From assembly GCA_031268055.1 (NCBI GenBank), contig JAIRXY010000286.1, positions 1-14,079 on the forward strand: a DNA stretch of 14,079 nt, read 5' to 3'. The translations under genes and the position numbers were made by a program. The DNA is from Prevotellaceae bacterium (GTDB taxonomy: Bacteria > Bacteroidota > Bacteroidia > Bacteroidales > UBA932). Under the pieces are notes generated by a model, which had not been told where the DNA came from, did no database searches, and worked only from the letters and a program-made list of their open reading frames with translations. Within the stretch, counting starts at the first letter, position 1, and every line of letters begins with the position of its first letter. Below are positions 1 through 11,775 of the stretch, piece after piece.

Positions 1-24
1 GACACCCAATGTCAAAGTCAGGTG

Positions 25-55
25 CAAAGGTAAAAATGGATTTTTGCTTATGCAA
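25..55 (-). promoter_or_regulatory. Bacteroidetes-type promoter for a gene beyond the left edge
   Basis: On the minus strand TACCTTTG (32 down to 25) matches the Bacteroidetes -7 consensus TAnnTTTG at all six fixed positions. A TTG (55 down to 53) lies 20 bases upstream, inside the 17-23 base range known for the -33 element. Transcription would start near position 18-21 and run off the left edge, so the gene served is not visible. The promoter lies just downstream of the rpoC terminator, which suggests an independent unit. The octamer TGCAATCC, which covers the -33 element, recurs at 102-109. Confidence 0.6.
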
Positions 56-136
56 TCCCCATTTATGGTGATTTTTTCACCCCTCTCCGTCGGCACAAGG
101 TTGCAATCCATGTCAACATAAATGGATATTTGGGAT

Positions 137-174
137 AAAAAAGGAGAGCGCCTTTTTGAAGGGCGCTCTCCTTT
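137..174 (-). terminator. intrinsic terminator after rpoC
   Basis: A 13-bp perfect stem pairs 140-152 with 162-174 around a 9-base loop. On the minus strand the inner ten pairs are GC-rich, and the 3' arm runs into six consecutive U (142-137). It starts 31 bases past the rpoC stop codon, exactly where the tuf-to-rpoC transcription unit should end. The stem also has T-rich sequence on the plus-strand side, so it could act weakly in the other direction, but no plus-strand gene is seen. Confidence 0.93.
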
Positions 175-205
175 CATTTTACAGTCGAAAAAAAACCGCA
201 GCAAG

Positions 206-3200
206 TTATCCTGCCACATCTGTTATCACTGCCTTTTTTTCTTTTTTAGAGGCAATTCTCTGCATATCTTCCATTGAGCCTACTATGAGGCGGTCGAAAT
301 CGCGCAGGCCTGTACCGGCAGGTATCAGGTGTCCGCAGATAACATTTTCCTTCAACCCCGCCAGCGTATCCACCTTGCCGTTTATGGCGGCTTCGTTGAG
401 CACCTTGGTTGTTTCCTGGAACGAGGCGGCCGACATAAAGCTGCGAATTTGCAGCGCAGCACGGGTAATGCCTTGCAGCACCTGCGACGATGTTGCCGGC
501 ATAGCGTCCCGCGCATCCACGGGCTTGAGGTCTTTGCGCTTGAGCATTGAGTTTTCGTCGCGCAGCTTGCGAGCTGTTACGATTTGCCCAACCTTCAGCT
601 CGGCAGAGTCACCGGCTTCTATCACCACTTTTTTGTCAAAAATCCAGTCGTTTTCCTGCATGAACTCCCACCTGTCCACAACTTCCTTTTCGAGGAAGCG
701 GGTATCACCGGCATCGGCAATTTCTACCTTGCGCATCATTTGTCGCACTATCACCTCAAAGTGCTTATCGTTAATCTTTACACCTTGCAGGCGGTACACT
801 TCCTGTACTTCGTTCACAATATACTCCTGCACCTTGGTTGGCCCCAGAATTTTCAGGATGTCGTCCGGCGTTATAGCGCCGTCGGAGAGCGGAGTGCCGG
901 CGCGAACAAAGTCATTTTCCTGCACCAGAATTTGCTTGGATAGCGGCACGAGGTAGTGCTTTTCCTCGCCTGTTTTGGAGGTAATGACAATTTCGCGGTT
1001 GCCGCGCTTGATTTTGCCCAGCAGCACTTCACCGTCAATTTCCGATACCACAGCGGGGTTGCTTGGGTTGCGCGCTTCAAAGAGCTCCGTTACGCGGGGT
1101 AATCCACCGGTAATGTCGCCTGCCTTGCCAACGGCGCGGGGGATTTTCACCAGCACGTCGCCAATTTTCACCTCCTGCTCAGGGTCTACCACAATGTGAG
1201 CGCCCACGGGCAGGTTGTAGCTCTTGACTTCCTCGCCGTTTTTATCGACTATCTTCACCAGCGGGTTTTTGGTTTTGTCGCGCGACTCTACAATTACCTT
1301 TTCGCTGTAGCCTGTTTGGTCGTCGGTTTCCTCCTTGTAGGTGATGTCCTTTATCAGGCTTTCGAACTCTACCGTACCGGCGTACTCCGAGATGATAACG
1401 GCGTTGTAGGGGTCCCACTCGCAAATGAGCTCGCCTTTTTTCACCTCAACGCCGCTCTTGAAGAACAGCGTAGTGCCGTAGGGCACGGTGTGCGTGTAGA
1501 GGGCAGCGCCGGTGTTTTTGTCGATAATGTACATTTCGGCTAAGCGGCCTATCGCCACATCTACCTTGCCGTTTTCGCTTTGCTTTTCGATGGTGCGCAG
1601 CTCGTCTATTCGCAGTATGCCGTCGTAGCGGGCTATTACCTTCGAGTCGCTCATCACGTTGGAGGCCGTACCGCCCACGTGGAATGTACGCAGCGTGAGC
1701 TGTGTCCCCGGCTCGCCGATAGATTGCGCGGCGATTACGCCAACGGCTTCTCCCTTTTGTACCATGCGTCCGGTGGCAAGGTTGCGGCCGTAGCACTTGG
1801 CGCAAACGCCTTTCTTGGATTCGCAGGTAAGCACCGAGCGAATCTCGACTTGCTCAATGGGCGATTCTTCTATTGCGCGGGCTATATCTTCGGTGATTTC
1901 GTCTCCGGCCTTTACCAGCATTTCGTTTGTCAACGGGTTTATCACGTCGTGCACCGAGGTGCGGCCGAGTATTCGCTCAGCGAGCGAGACTACCACATCC
2001 TCGTTGTTCTTTATGGCCGAGGCCAGCAGCCCGCGTAGCGTTCCGCAGTCGTTTTCGTTGATAATCACATCGTGCGACACGTCCACCAAGCGGCGCGTGA
2101 GGTACCCTGCGTCGGCGGTTTTGAGCGCTGTATCAGCCAAGCCCTTGCGAGCGCCGTGGGTAGAGATGAAGTACTCCAGCACCGACAGCCCTTCCTTGAA
2201 GTTCGACAAGATAGGGTTTTCGATAATCTGTGCCGTTTCTGCACCTGATTTTTGGGGCTTGGCCATCAGGCCGCGCATCCCCGATAGCTGCCGGATTTGC
2301 TCTTTCGAGCCGCGGGCGCCGGAGTCAAGCATCATGTACACCGAGTTGAAGCCGTGGTTGTCCGAGGTCAGCTGCTTCATCAGGATTTGGGTTAGCTTGG
2401 CGTTGGTATGCGTCCACACGTCAATCACTTGGTTGTAGCGCTCGTTGTTGGTGATAAAGCCCATGCTGTAGTTATTCTCTACCTCCTCCACTTGGCTGTA
2501 GCCTTCCTGCACCAACTCCAGCTTTTCTTTGGGGATAATAACGTCCTCCAAGTTGAACGACAGGCCGCCGCGGAACGCCATCTGGTAGCCCAAGTCCTTA
2601 ATGTCGTCAAGGAATTTGGCGGTGGTAGCGATGTTGGTCTTTTTGATGATTAGGCCAATGATGTCGCGAAGCGATTTTTTTGTCAGCAGCTCGTTGAGGT
2701 AGCCTACCTCCTTGGGTACGTACTGGTTGAAGATGATGCGCCCCACCGTTGTTTCGATTACCTCGTGCTTGTAGGTGTTGGTTGCCTCCTGCCAAATAGG
2801 GTAGCGCACCTTTACAATGGCGTGCAGGTTGACGGCCTTTTCGTTGTAGGCAATGAGCACCTCTTCTGTTCCGTAGAAAGTCAGGTTTTCTCCCTTTGCT
2901 CCTTTAAGCGGCTTGGTAATGTAGTAGAGCCCAAGCACCATGTCCTGCGAGGGTACGGTGATAGGCGCTCCGTTTGCCGGGTTCAGGATGTTGTGCGACC
3001 CCAGCATGAGCAGCTGCGCCTCAAGAATGGCAGCGTTGCCCAGCGGGAGGTGTACCGCCATTTGGTCGCCGTCAAAGTCGGCGTTGAACGCGGTGCACGA
3101 TAGCGGGTGGAGCTGGATAGCTTTACCCTCAATCAGGCGGGGTTGGAACGCCTGAATACCCAAGCGGTGTAGCGTTGGCGCGCGGTTGAGCAGCACGGGG

Positions 3201-4486
3201 TGTCCCTTCATCACATTCTCCAGAATGTCGAATATTACGGGGTCTTTGCGGTCAACTATTTTTTTTGCCGATTTTACGGTTTTGACGATGCCGCGCTCTA
3301 TGAGCTTTCGGATAACGAAAGGCTTGTAGAGCTCTGCGGCCATTTCTTTGGGCAAACCGCACTCGTGCATTTTGAGCTCGGGGCCTACCACAATCACCGA
3401 GCGCGCCGAGTAGTCAACGCGCTTACCCAGCAGGTTCTGGCGGAAGCGACCTTGCTTTCCTTTCAGGCTATCGCTCAAGGATTTTAGGGCGCGGTTAGAT
3501 TCCGTTTTTACGGCGTTGGATTTGCGCGAGTTGTCGAACAGCGAATCTACGGCTTCTTGGAGCATACGCTTTTCGTTGCGCAGGATTACCTCGGGCGCTT
3601 TGATTTCGATAAGCCTTTTCAGGCGGTTATTGCGAATGATTACGCGGCGGTAGAGGTCGTTCAAGTCCGATGTGGCAAAGCGGCCACCGTCGAGCGGCAC
3701 CAGCGGGCGCAGCTCCGGCGGGATGACCGGCAGCACTTTCATAATCATCCATTCGGGCTTGTTTACCTCGCTCGATTCGCGGAAAGATTCTACCTCCCGC
3801 AGGCGCTTGAGCGCGTCTGTTTTGCGCTGCTGCGAGGTCTCGCGGCTTGCGCGGTCGCGCAGGGTGAACGACAGTTCGTTGAGGTTTATGCGCTGAAGCA
3901 GCAGGTAGATAGCCTCGGCGCCCATGCCGGCAATAAACTTGTTGGGGTCGCTATCGTCCAAGTGGGCATTGTCCTTGGGGAGCTGCTCCATGATTTGCAG
4001 GTACTCCTCTTCGGTCAGCAGGTCGTTGGTGTTGACGCCTTGCGATTCCATAACGCCCGGCTGCACCACCACGTAGCGCTCGTAGTAGATTACGGCATCC
4101 AGCTTTTTGGTTGGGATACCGAGCAGGTAGCCAATTTTGTTTGGCAGCGAGCGGAAGTACCAGATGTGCGCCACCGGCACCACCAGCGTGATATGCCCCA
4201 TTCGCTCGCGGCGCACTTTTTTCTCCGTCACCTCTACGCCGCAGCGGTCGCACACGATGCCCTTGTAGCGAATACGCTTGTACTTTCCGCAGTGGCATTC
4301 GTAGTCCTTTACCGGGCCAAAAATGCGCTCACAGAAAAGGCCATCGCGCTCCGGCTTGTACGTGCGGTAGTTGATGGTTTCCGGTTTAAGCACTTCGCCG
4401 CTCGATAGCGACAGAATTTGCTCCGGAGAGGCAAGGCTTATGCTTATTTGGCTAAAATTGCTCTTGAGCTTAGTCTCTTTTTTCAT
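206..4486 (-). CDS. rpoC: DNA-directed RNA polymerase subunit beta'
   Basis: This is the largest subunit of RNA polymerase. It forms one jaw of the DNA clamp and carries the catalytic magnesium. The 1426 residues are full length (1407 in E. coli). Visible landmarks in order are: the N-terminal zinc ribbon (Cys64, 66, 79, 82); the active-site loop NADFDGD at 468-474 with Asp470, 472 and 474; the bridge helix around 778-803; the second zinc site (Cys814, 888, 895, 898); and the trigger loop around 921-939 with Arg933 and His936. From the bridge helix onward the numbering coincides with E. coli. Trigger-loop position 932 is Leu, where E. coli has Met. The start ATG follows an AT-rich stretch without a Shine-Dalgarno motif and opens with a Lys-rich segment. 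It lies 91 bases after rpoB and is the last gene of the cluster, followed by a strong terminator. Confidence 0.98.
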   Translation of the reverse strand: MKKETKLKSNFSQISISLASPEQILSLSSGEVLKPETINYRTYKPERDGLFCERIFGPVKDYECHCGKYKRIRYKGIVCDRCGVEVTEKKVRRERMGHITLVVPVAHIWYFRSLPNKIGYLLGIPTKKLDAVIYYERYVVVQPGVMESQGVNTNDLLTEEEYLQIMEQLPKDNAHLDDSDPNKFIAGMGAEAIYLLLQRINLNELSFTLRDRASRETSQQRKTDALKRLREVESFRESSEVNKPEWMIMKVLPVIPPELRPLVPLDGGRFATSDLNDLYRRVIIRNNRLKRLIEIKAPEVILRNEKRMLQEAVDSLFDNSRKSNAVKTESNRALKSLSDSLKGKQGRFRQNLLGKRVDYSARSVIVVGPELKMHECGLPKEMAAELYKPFVIRKLIERGIVKTVKSAKKIVDRKDPVIFDILENVMKGHPVLLNRAPTLHRLGIQAFQPRLIEGKAIQLHPLSCTAFNADFDGDQMAVHLPLGNAAILEAQLLMLGSHNILNPANGAPITVPSQDMVLGLYYITKPLKGAKGENLTFYGTEEVLIAYNEKAVNLHAIVKVRYPIWQEATNTYKHEVIETTVGRIIFNQYVPKEVGYLNELLTKKSLRDIIGLIIKKTNIATTAKFLDDIKDLGYQMAFRGGLSFNLEDVIIPKEKLELVQEGYSQVEEVENNYSMGFITNNERYNQVIDVWTHTNAKLTQILMKQLTSDNHGFNSVYMMLDSGARGSKEQIRQLSGMRGLMAKPQKSGAETAQIIENPILSNFKEGLSVLEYFISTHGARKGLADTALKTADAGYLTRRLVDVSHDVIINENDCGTLRGLLASAIKNNEDVVVSLAERILGRTSVHDVINPLTNEMLVKAGDEITEDIARAIEESPIEQVEIRSVLTCESKKGVCAKCYGRNLATGRMVQKGEAVGVIAAQSIGEPGTQLTLRTFHVGGTASNVMSDSKVIARYDGILRIDELRTIEKQSENGKVDVAIGRLAEMYIIDKNTGAALYTHTVPYGTTLFFKSGVEVKKGELICEWDPYNAVIISEYAGTVEFESLIKDITYKEETDDQTGYSEKVIVESRDKTKNPLVKIVDKNGEEVKSYNLPVGAHIVVDPEQEVKIGDVLVKIPRAVGKAGDITGGLPRVTELFEARNPSNPAVVSEIDGEVLLGKIKRGNREIVITSKTGEEKHYLVPLSKQILVQENDFVRAGTPLSDGAITPDDILKILGPTKVQEYIVNEVQEVYRLQGVKINDKHFEVIVRQMMRKVEIADAGDTRFLEKEVVDRWEFMQENDWIFDKKVVIEAGDSAELKVGQIVTARKLRDENSMLKRKDLKPVDARDAMPATSSQVLQGITRAALQIRSFMSAASFQETTKVLNEAAINGKVDTLAGLKENVICGHLIPAGTGLRDFDRLIVGSMEDMQRIASKKEKKAVITDVAG

Positions 4487-4515
4487 TATAATCCAATGAT
4501 TCAGATTTCAGATTT

Positions 4516-4532
4516 TGCAACAGCAAGTTGCA
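4516..4532 (-). other. small hairpin in the rpoB-rpoC spacer
   Basis: A 6-bp perfect inverted repeat (TGCAAC at 4516-4521 and GTTGCA at 4527-4532) encloses a 5-base loop in the 91-base spacer between rpoB and rpoC. There is no U tract after it on the minus strand, so it is not an intrinsic terminator. Immediately next to it, toward rpoC, the heptamer TTCAGAT occurs twice in tandem. A role in translation or processing of the rpoC message is possible but not shown. Confidence 0.35.
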
Positions 4533-4577
4533 GTTTCATAAATTTTCAATTCAAAAATCAGTGTCTACCGGCGTTAG

Positions 4578-8396
<3,819 letters not shown>

Positions 8397-8456
8397 GTTT
8401 TGTATATATTGAAAGATAAGATGTTGAACGCTAAAAACTACTCATGTAAACAGCAA

Positions 8457-8494
8457 TAGGCTTAGAACTTCATGTTTGCGAAGTTCTAAACCTA
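8457..8494 (-). promoter_or_regulatory. long hairpin in the rplL-rpoB spacer (candidate attenuator or processing site)
   Basis: A perfect 10-bp inverted repeat (8462-8471 with 8480-8489) encloses an 8-base loop. Beyond one C/A mismatch the stem continues for four more pairs (8457-8460 with 8491-8494). It begins 23 bases after the rplL stop codon. On the minus strand the 3' arm is followed by TTGCTG rather than a U tract, so a complete intrinsic terminator is unlikely. In E. coli the same intergenic position holds a partial terminator and an RNase III cleavage site that lower rpoBC expression relative to the ribosomal proteins. A similar role is inferred here from position and shape only. Confidence 0.6.
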
Positions 8495-8517
8495 ACGAAT
8501 TCATGGCGAAGAAGTTG

Positions 8518-8892
8518 CTATTTAACTTCAACTTCTGCCCCTACCTCTTCGAGCTGCTTTTTTATGGTTTCGGCGTCAGCCTTTGAAACTTTTTCCTTTA
8601 TAGGCTTTGGGGCGGCGTCAACCAAGTCTTTTGCCTCCTTCAAGCCAAGCGCGGTAATTTCCTTTACCACCTTTACCACCTGTAGCTTGTTGCCGCCGGC
8701 GCTCTTGAGGATTACGTCAAATTCGGTTTGTTCTGCGGCAGCGGCAGCGCCACCAGCGGCAGGAGCTGCAACAGCCACGGCAGCGGCAGCGGGCTCAATG
8801 CCATACTCTTCTTTCAAAATTTTTGCGAGTTCACTTACTTCTTTTACGGTAAGGTTTACCAGCTCTTCTGCTAAATTTTTTACGTCAGCCAT
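8518..8892 (-). CDS. rplL: 50S ribosomal protein L7/L12
   Basis: This is the flexible stalk protein of the large subunit, present as dimers on L10, which recruits and stimulates the translational GTPases EF-Tu, EF-G and IF2. Its 124 residues match the family length. The N-terminal dimerisation and L10-binding part (about 1-33) is followed by an Ala/Gly/Pro-rich hinge (about 34-54). The globular C-terminal domain (about 57-124) carries the factor-binding helix region [17 protein letters not shown]. The start ATG follows a run of A residues on the minus strand, typical of Bacteroidetes start sites, with no Shine-Dalgarno motif. It lies 117 bases downstream of rplJ, a long spacer for two proteins of one complex. 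The stop is TAG. Confidence 0.98.
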   Translation of the reverse strand: MADVKNLAEELVNLTVKEVSELAKILKEEYGIEPAAAAVAVAAPAAGGAAAAAEQTEFDVILKSAGGNKLQVVKVVKEITALGLKEAKDLVDAAPKPIKEKVSKADAETIKKQLEEVGAEVEVK

Positions 8893-9009
8893 TTTTTTAT
8901 GTTTTTTTTGAGTGTTAGTTTACTAAAAAAATTGCCACCCTATTTTTACAATGCCGGCCGGGCGGACTTGGCGTGTTATTGTCTTGATAGCTTCATGTGC
9001 TGCGCTATG

Positions 9010-9531
9010 CTATGCTGCGCGCGTTTCGAGCGTTTTTACAAGCCCTGCAAGCGTATGCTCGCCTGATTGCAGCGCTGAGATAACGTTCTTGGCGGGCGAC
9101 TGTAGCAGCGCTACAACGTCGGCTACGAGCTCGTGGTGGCTCTTGATGTTCACCAGCTCATCGAGCAGTTGGTCGCCTATGTACAGCGATTCTTGCACGT
9201 AAGCAGCCTTGAGCACAGGGCGCTCGCTGGTGGCGCGAAATTCTTTGATGAGCTTCGCCGGTACGTTTCCCACTTCGGTAAACATAATGGACGTAGCGCC
9301 TTTAAGAACGCCAAAAATATCGGCCTCTCCGAAGCCTATTTTTTCCAGCGCCTTGTGCAGCAAAGTATTTTTTACCACTACCAGCTTTATCTGTTTTTCA
9401 AAGCACTTTCTCCTTAGCTCGGTCGTTTTCTCAGCGTTCAGCGTCGAAATGTCCACAAGGTAAAAGTTTGGAGTTTCCTTGAGAAGCTCGGCTAACCTAT
9501 CAATAATAACGTTTTTGTCTTCTTTTTTCAT
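9010..9531 (-). CDS. rplJ: 50S ribosomal protein L10
   Basis: L10 is the base of the ribosomal stalk. Its N-terminal domain binds 23S rRNA beside L11 and its C-terminal helix binds L7/L12 dimers. The 173 residues are family-typical. The N-terminal half shows the conserved LRRKCFE and VVKNTLLHKALE segments (about 37-63). The segment VVALLQSPAKNVISALQS near 140-157 is the L7/L12-binding region. The start ATG is only 15 bases after the rplA stop, so translation is probably coupled to rplA, and there is no space for a separate L10 leader RNA. The gene ends in a TAG stop inside a small GCATA direct repeat. Confidence 0.97.
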   Translation of the reverse strand: MKKEDKNVIIDRLAELLKETPNFYLVDISTLNAEKTTELRRKCFEKQIKLVVVKNTLLHKALEKIGFGEADIFGVLKGATSIMFTEVGNVPAKLIKEFRATSERPVLKAAYVQESLYIGDQLLDELVNIKSHHELVADVVALLQSPAKNVISALQSGEHTLAGLVKTLETRAA

Positions 9532-9546
9532 AATGGGTTTTTGTTA

Positions 9547-10248
9547 CTACGATTTAAGGTCTTCAACCGACTTGGGGTCAATAGCCAAGCCGGGGCTCAT
9601 CGTCGATGAAATGGTTATGCCTCTGAGGTAAGTACCCTTGGCGGTCGATGGCTTGAGCTTCACAATGGTATGAATAAGCTCTTTGGCGTTCTCGGCTATT
9701 TTTTCGGGGTCAAACGACACCTTCCCTATAGCCGCGTGAACTATGCCGGTTTTATCAACCTTAAAGTCGATTTTGCCGGCTTTCACCTCCTGCACAGCCT
9801 TGCCCACCTCCATAGTAACCGTACCGGTTTTGGGGTTAGGCATCAGGCCGCGTGGCCCGAGGATTTTTCCTAACGCGCCGATTTTGGCCATTACGCTGGG
9901 CATGGTAATTATCACATCAACATCAGTCCACCCACCTTTGATTTTTTCGATGTAGTCGTCCAATCCAACGTGGTCTGCGCCGGCAGCTTTGGCTTCGGCT
10001 TCCTTGTCGGGCGTGCAGAGCGTCAGCACGCGCACGTTTTTTCCCGTACCGTGCGGTAGCGCAACTACGCCGCGAACCATCTGGTTGGATTTTTTTGGGT
10101 CTACCCCCAAGCGAACTGCAACGTCAACCGACGCGTCAAACTTTGTAAAGGAAATATCCTTCAAAAGGTTAGCTGCCTCGGCGAGCTTATAGTGCTTGCC
10201 CGGTTCGACCTTTCCTAAAACAACTTTTCTATTTTTTGTAGGCTTCAT
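9547..10248 (-). CDS. rplA: 50S ribosomal protein L1
   Basis: L1 binds 23S rRNA at the E-site stalk and helps release deacylated tRNA. In many bacteria it also represses its own operon by binding the rplK-rplA message. The 233 residues are close to the usual 230-235. The RNA-binding signature [13 protein letters not shown] lies at 131-143, in the second domain. The split first domain is visible at about 1-67 and 160-233. The start ATG is 21 bases after the rplK stop. No convincing mimic of the 23S L1-binding site was found upstream of rplK, so autoregulation cannot be supported from sequence alone. Confidence 0.97.
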   Translation of the reverse strand: MKPTKNRKVVLGKVEPGKHYKLAEAANLLKDISFTKFDASVDVAVRLGVDPKKSNQMVRGVVALPHGTGKNVRVLTLCTPDKEAEAKAAGADHVGLDDYIEKIKGGWTDVDVIITMPSVMAKIGALGKILGPRGLMPNPKTGTVTMEVGKAVQEVKAGKIDFKVDKTGIVHAAIGKVSFDPEKIAENAKELIHTIVKLKPSTAKGTYLRGITISSTMSPGLAIDPKSVEDLKS

Positions 10249-10269
10249 TTCTTAAAAGAAATTTTTAAT

Positions 10270-10722
10270 TTACACATTAGCAGGAAATTCGCCTTTCACC
10301 TCAATGCCCATGCTCCGCGCTGTACCGGCAACCATGCTCATTGCCGACTTTACCGTGAAAGCGTTCATGTCGGGCATCTTGCCTTCGGCAATTACCTTTA
10401 CTTGCTCCCACGTAACGTTGGCTACTTTTTTGCGGTTGGGTTCGGCGGAGCCGCCTTTTTTTATGTCTAACTTGGAGACTTCCTTGAGCTGAACTGCAAT
10501 GGGGGGCTGCTTGACGATAAAGTCAAACGACTTGTCTTTGTAAACAGTAATAACCACAGGCAGCACCTTACCGGCGCGGTCCTGCGTTCTTGCGTTGAAC
10601 TGCTTACAAAACTCCATGATGTTCACGCCCTTAGAACCCAGCGCTGGGCCTACAGGAGGCGAAGGGTTGGCTGCCCCACCTTTAATCTGTAGCTTAATAA
10701 AACCCGCTACTTCTTTTGCCAT
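10270..10722 (-). CDS. rplK: 50S ribosomal protein L11
   Basis: L11 binds the GTPase-associated centre of 23S rRNA at the base of the L7/L12 stalk and takes part in factor binding and in the stringent-response signal. The 150 residues slightly exceed the common 141-147. The N-terminal domain includes the Pro-rich [18 protein letters not shown] segment at 22-39, the site where thiostrepton-type antibiotics contact the protein. The C-terminal rRNA-binding domain runs from about 75 to 142, including the KxPDMNAF segment. It follows nusG after a 117-base spacer in which no clear promoter or terminator was found. Confidence 0.97.
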   Translation of the reverse strand: MAKEVAGFIKLQIKGGAANPSPPVGPALGSKGVNIMEFCKQFNARTQDRAGKVLPVVITVYKDKSFDFIVKQPPIAVQLKEVSKLDIKKGGSAEPNRKKVANVTWEQVKVIAEGKMPDMNAFTVKSAMSMVAGTARSMGIEVKGEFPANV

Positions 10723-10839
10723 TTTTTGATTCGTTTTAAAGTTTTGTTCTCTCTCGTGTGTCCCGCAATCCCTATTGGAAGCTGAGCTTGCAGGCTATTT
10801 CAAATGTGCGTAACATTCTGTTGTAAATCATCCAAGAGC

Positions 10840-11400
10840 TTACTCCTTCTCCACTTGGAGGAAGCTTAACTCGAGCGGTGTTTTGCGGCCAAATATTTTG
10901 ACCATCACCTTTAGCTTTTTCTTTTCTTCGTTTATTTCTTCAATGGTGCCGGAAAAGCTGTTGAACGGCCCGTCAATAACCTTCACGGCATCGCCAACGT
11001 AGAACGGCGTAGTTATTTGCTCCTCCTTGTCCTGAATTTCGTCCACGCTTCCCAACATTCGGCTAACCTCGCTGGGGCGGAGGGGGATTGCAGTACCCTT
11101 TTTGGCGCCATCGCCCAAGAACCCGATAACGTTGGGAATATCCAGCAGGATAAGCTGAATTTCGCCGTTGAGCACCATTTCTACGAACACGTAACCCGGA
11201 AAAAGAAGGCGATCTTTGCTAACCTTTTTTCCGTTGCGTATCTGGTAAACTTTTTCGACAGGGATAAGCACCTGAAAAATATGATTTTCAAGGTGCAACC
11301 TTCTCACTTCGTTGTCTATGCACTCCTTTGCCTTTTTCTCCTTACCTCCTATGGCGCGCAGCACATACCACATTTTTTTTGAATTTTCGCCCTCTGTCAT
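10840..11400 (-). CDS. nusG: transcription termination/antitermination factor NusG
   Basis: NusG binds RNA polymerase at the clamp. It affects elongation and pausing, and in other bacteria its C-terminal domain contacts Rho or ribosomal protein S10. The 186 residues show the NGN domain (about 10-118), beginning at Trp11 with WYVLRAIGGKE and containing FPGYVFVEM at 67-75. A linker follows, then the KOW domain (about 133-184) with the core VGDAVKVIDGPFNSFSGTIEEI. The start at 11400 adds nine charged residues before the NGN domain. Met10 is an alternative, but the first ATG fits the length I recall in relatives. It starts 16 bases after secE, an order conserved across bacteria. Confidence 0.97.
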   Translation of the reverse strand: MTEGENSKKMWYVLRAIGGKEKKAKECIDNEVRRLHLENHIFQVLIPVEKVYQIRNGKKVSKDRLLFPGYVFVEMVLNGEIQLILLDIPNVIGFLGDGAKKGTAIPLRPSEVSRMLGSVDEIQDKEEQITTPFYVGDAVKVIDGPFNSFSGTIEEINEEKKKLKVMVKIFGRKTPLELSFLQVEKE

Positions 11401-11416
11401 TACTACGGTTTTTTAT

Positions 11417-11602
11417 TTAGTAAAGAATGCTGTAAATGCCTTCCATGCCATGCTGGAATACGAAGTCCATGGCAAAAATAACCAGCGCAAAAATAAGAGA
11501 AGCCACCATTACCAGCGCAGCGCTTGCCTGCAAGCTGCTCCACGTAGGCCACGTTACCTTATTTACCAGCTCGTTGTACGATTCTTTGATGTAGTTTATC
11601 AT
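11417..11602 (-). CDS. secE: preprotein translocase subunit SecE
   Basis: SecE is the essential clamp-like membrane subunit of the SecYEG channel in the cytoplasmic membrane. The 61 residues match the short, single-span form found in most bacteria, unlike the three-span E. coli protein. An amphipathic N-terminal helix (about 1-14) leads to the conserved KVTWPTW motif (15-21), which lies at the cytoplasmic surface. One hydrophobic span follows at about 25-49. The start chosen is the ATG at 11602. The reading frame stays open to an ATG at 11683, but the extra 27 codons lie inside and beside the tRNA-Trp gene and encode nothing SecE-like. The gene begins 24 bases after the tRNA 3' end. Confidence 0.95.
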   Translation of the reverse strand: MINYIKESYNELVNKVTWPTWSSLQASAALVMVASLIFALVIFAMDFVFQHGMEGIYSILY

Positions 11603-11626
11603 AGCAATATTTTTTTGCGTTTTTTG

Positions 11627-11697
11627 CAGGGGCAGAGAGAATCGAACTCCCACCAAAGGTTTTGGAGACCTTCGTTCTACCATTAAACTATGCCCCT
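11627..11697 (-). tRNA. tRNA-Trp (anticodon CCA)
   Basis: A full cloverleaf is present: a 7-bp acceptor stem (AGGGGCA with TGCCCCT), a D arm, an anticodon loop CTCCAAA with anticodon CCA, and a T arm with loop TTCGATT. The discriminator base is G, as expected for bacterial tRNA-Trp. The 3' CCA is not encoded. The gene lies between tuf and secE and must be cut from the longer transcript. Confidence 0.97.
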
Positions 11698-11708
11698 GTA
11701 TTTGCCAT

Positions 11709-11745
11709 AAAATAGTTAGCTCCTGTTATAGTAGGAGCTAACTAT
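11709..11745 (-). terminator. 13-bp perfect hairpin after tuf (leaky terminator or processing site)
   Basis: Bases 11712-11724 pair perfectly with 11733-11745 around an 8-base loop. On the minus strand the 3' arm ends in four U (11712-11709), a short U tract followed by ATGG. The hairpin starts 30 bases past the tuf stop, and only 14 bases separate it from the 5' end of tRNA-Trp. No promoter of the local type could fit in that gap, so tRNA-Trp and secE-nusG probably depend on read-through, or the hairpin is mainly a cleavage signal. Which of the two is right cannot be settled from sequence. Confidence 0.65.
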
Positions 11746-11775
11746 CCGATTTTACTTAATCCGGCAAGCCAAGAA

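Noticed and set aside
8401..8456. Possible promoter before rpoB (TATCTTTC on the minus strand)
   Set aside because: The last base of the -7 element is wrong and no TTG lies at a suitable distance upstream.
10801..10835. Possible promoter before rplK: CACATTTG with an upstream TTG on the minus strand
   Set aside because: The -7 element departs from TAnnTTTG at its first base and the 24-base spacing is outside the usual 17-23 range.
10723..10839. Possible L1-binding leader before rplK
   Set aside because: Only weak short pairings (such as TTCC/GGGA) were found; nothing clearly mimics the 23S L1 site, so no regulatory feature is claimed.
11698..11745. Possible promoter for tRNA-Trp (TATTTTAT on the minus strand)
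   Set aside because: The match to TAnnTTTG is poor at the end of the motif, it overlaps the hairpin, and no -33 element is apparent.
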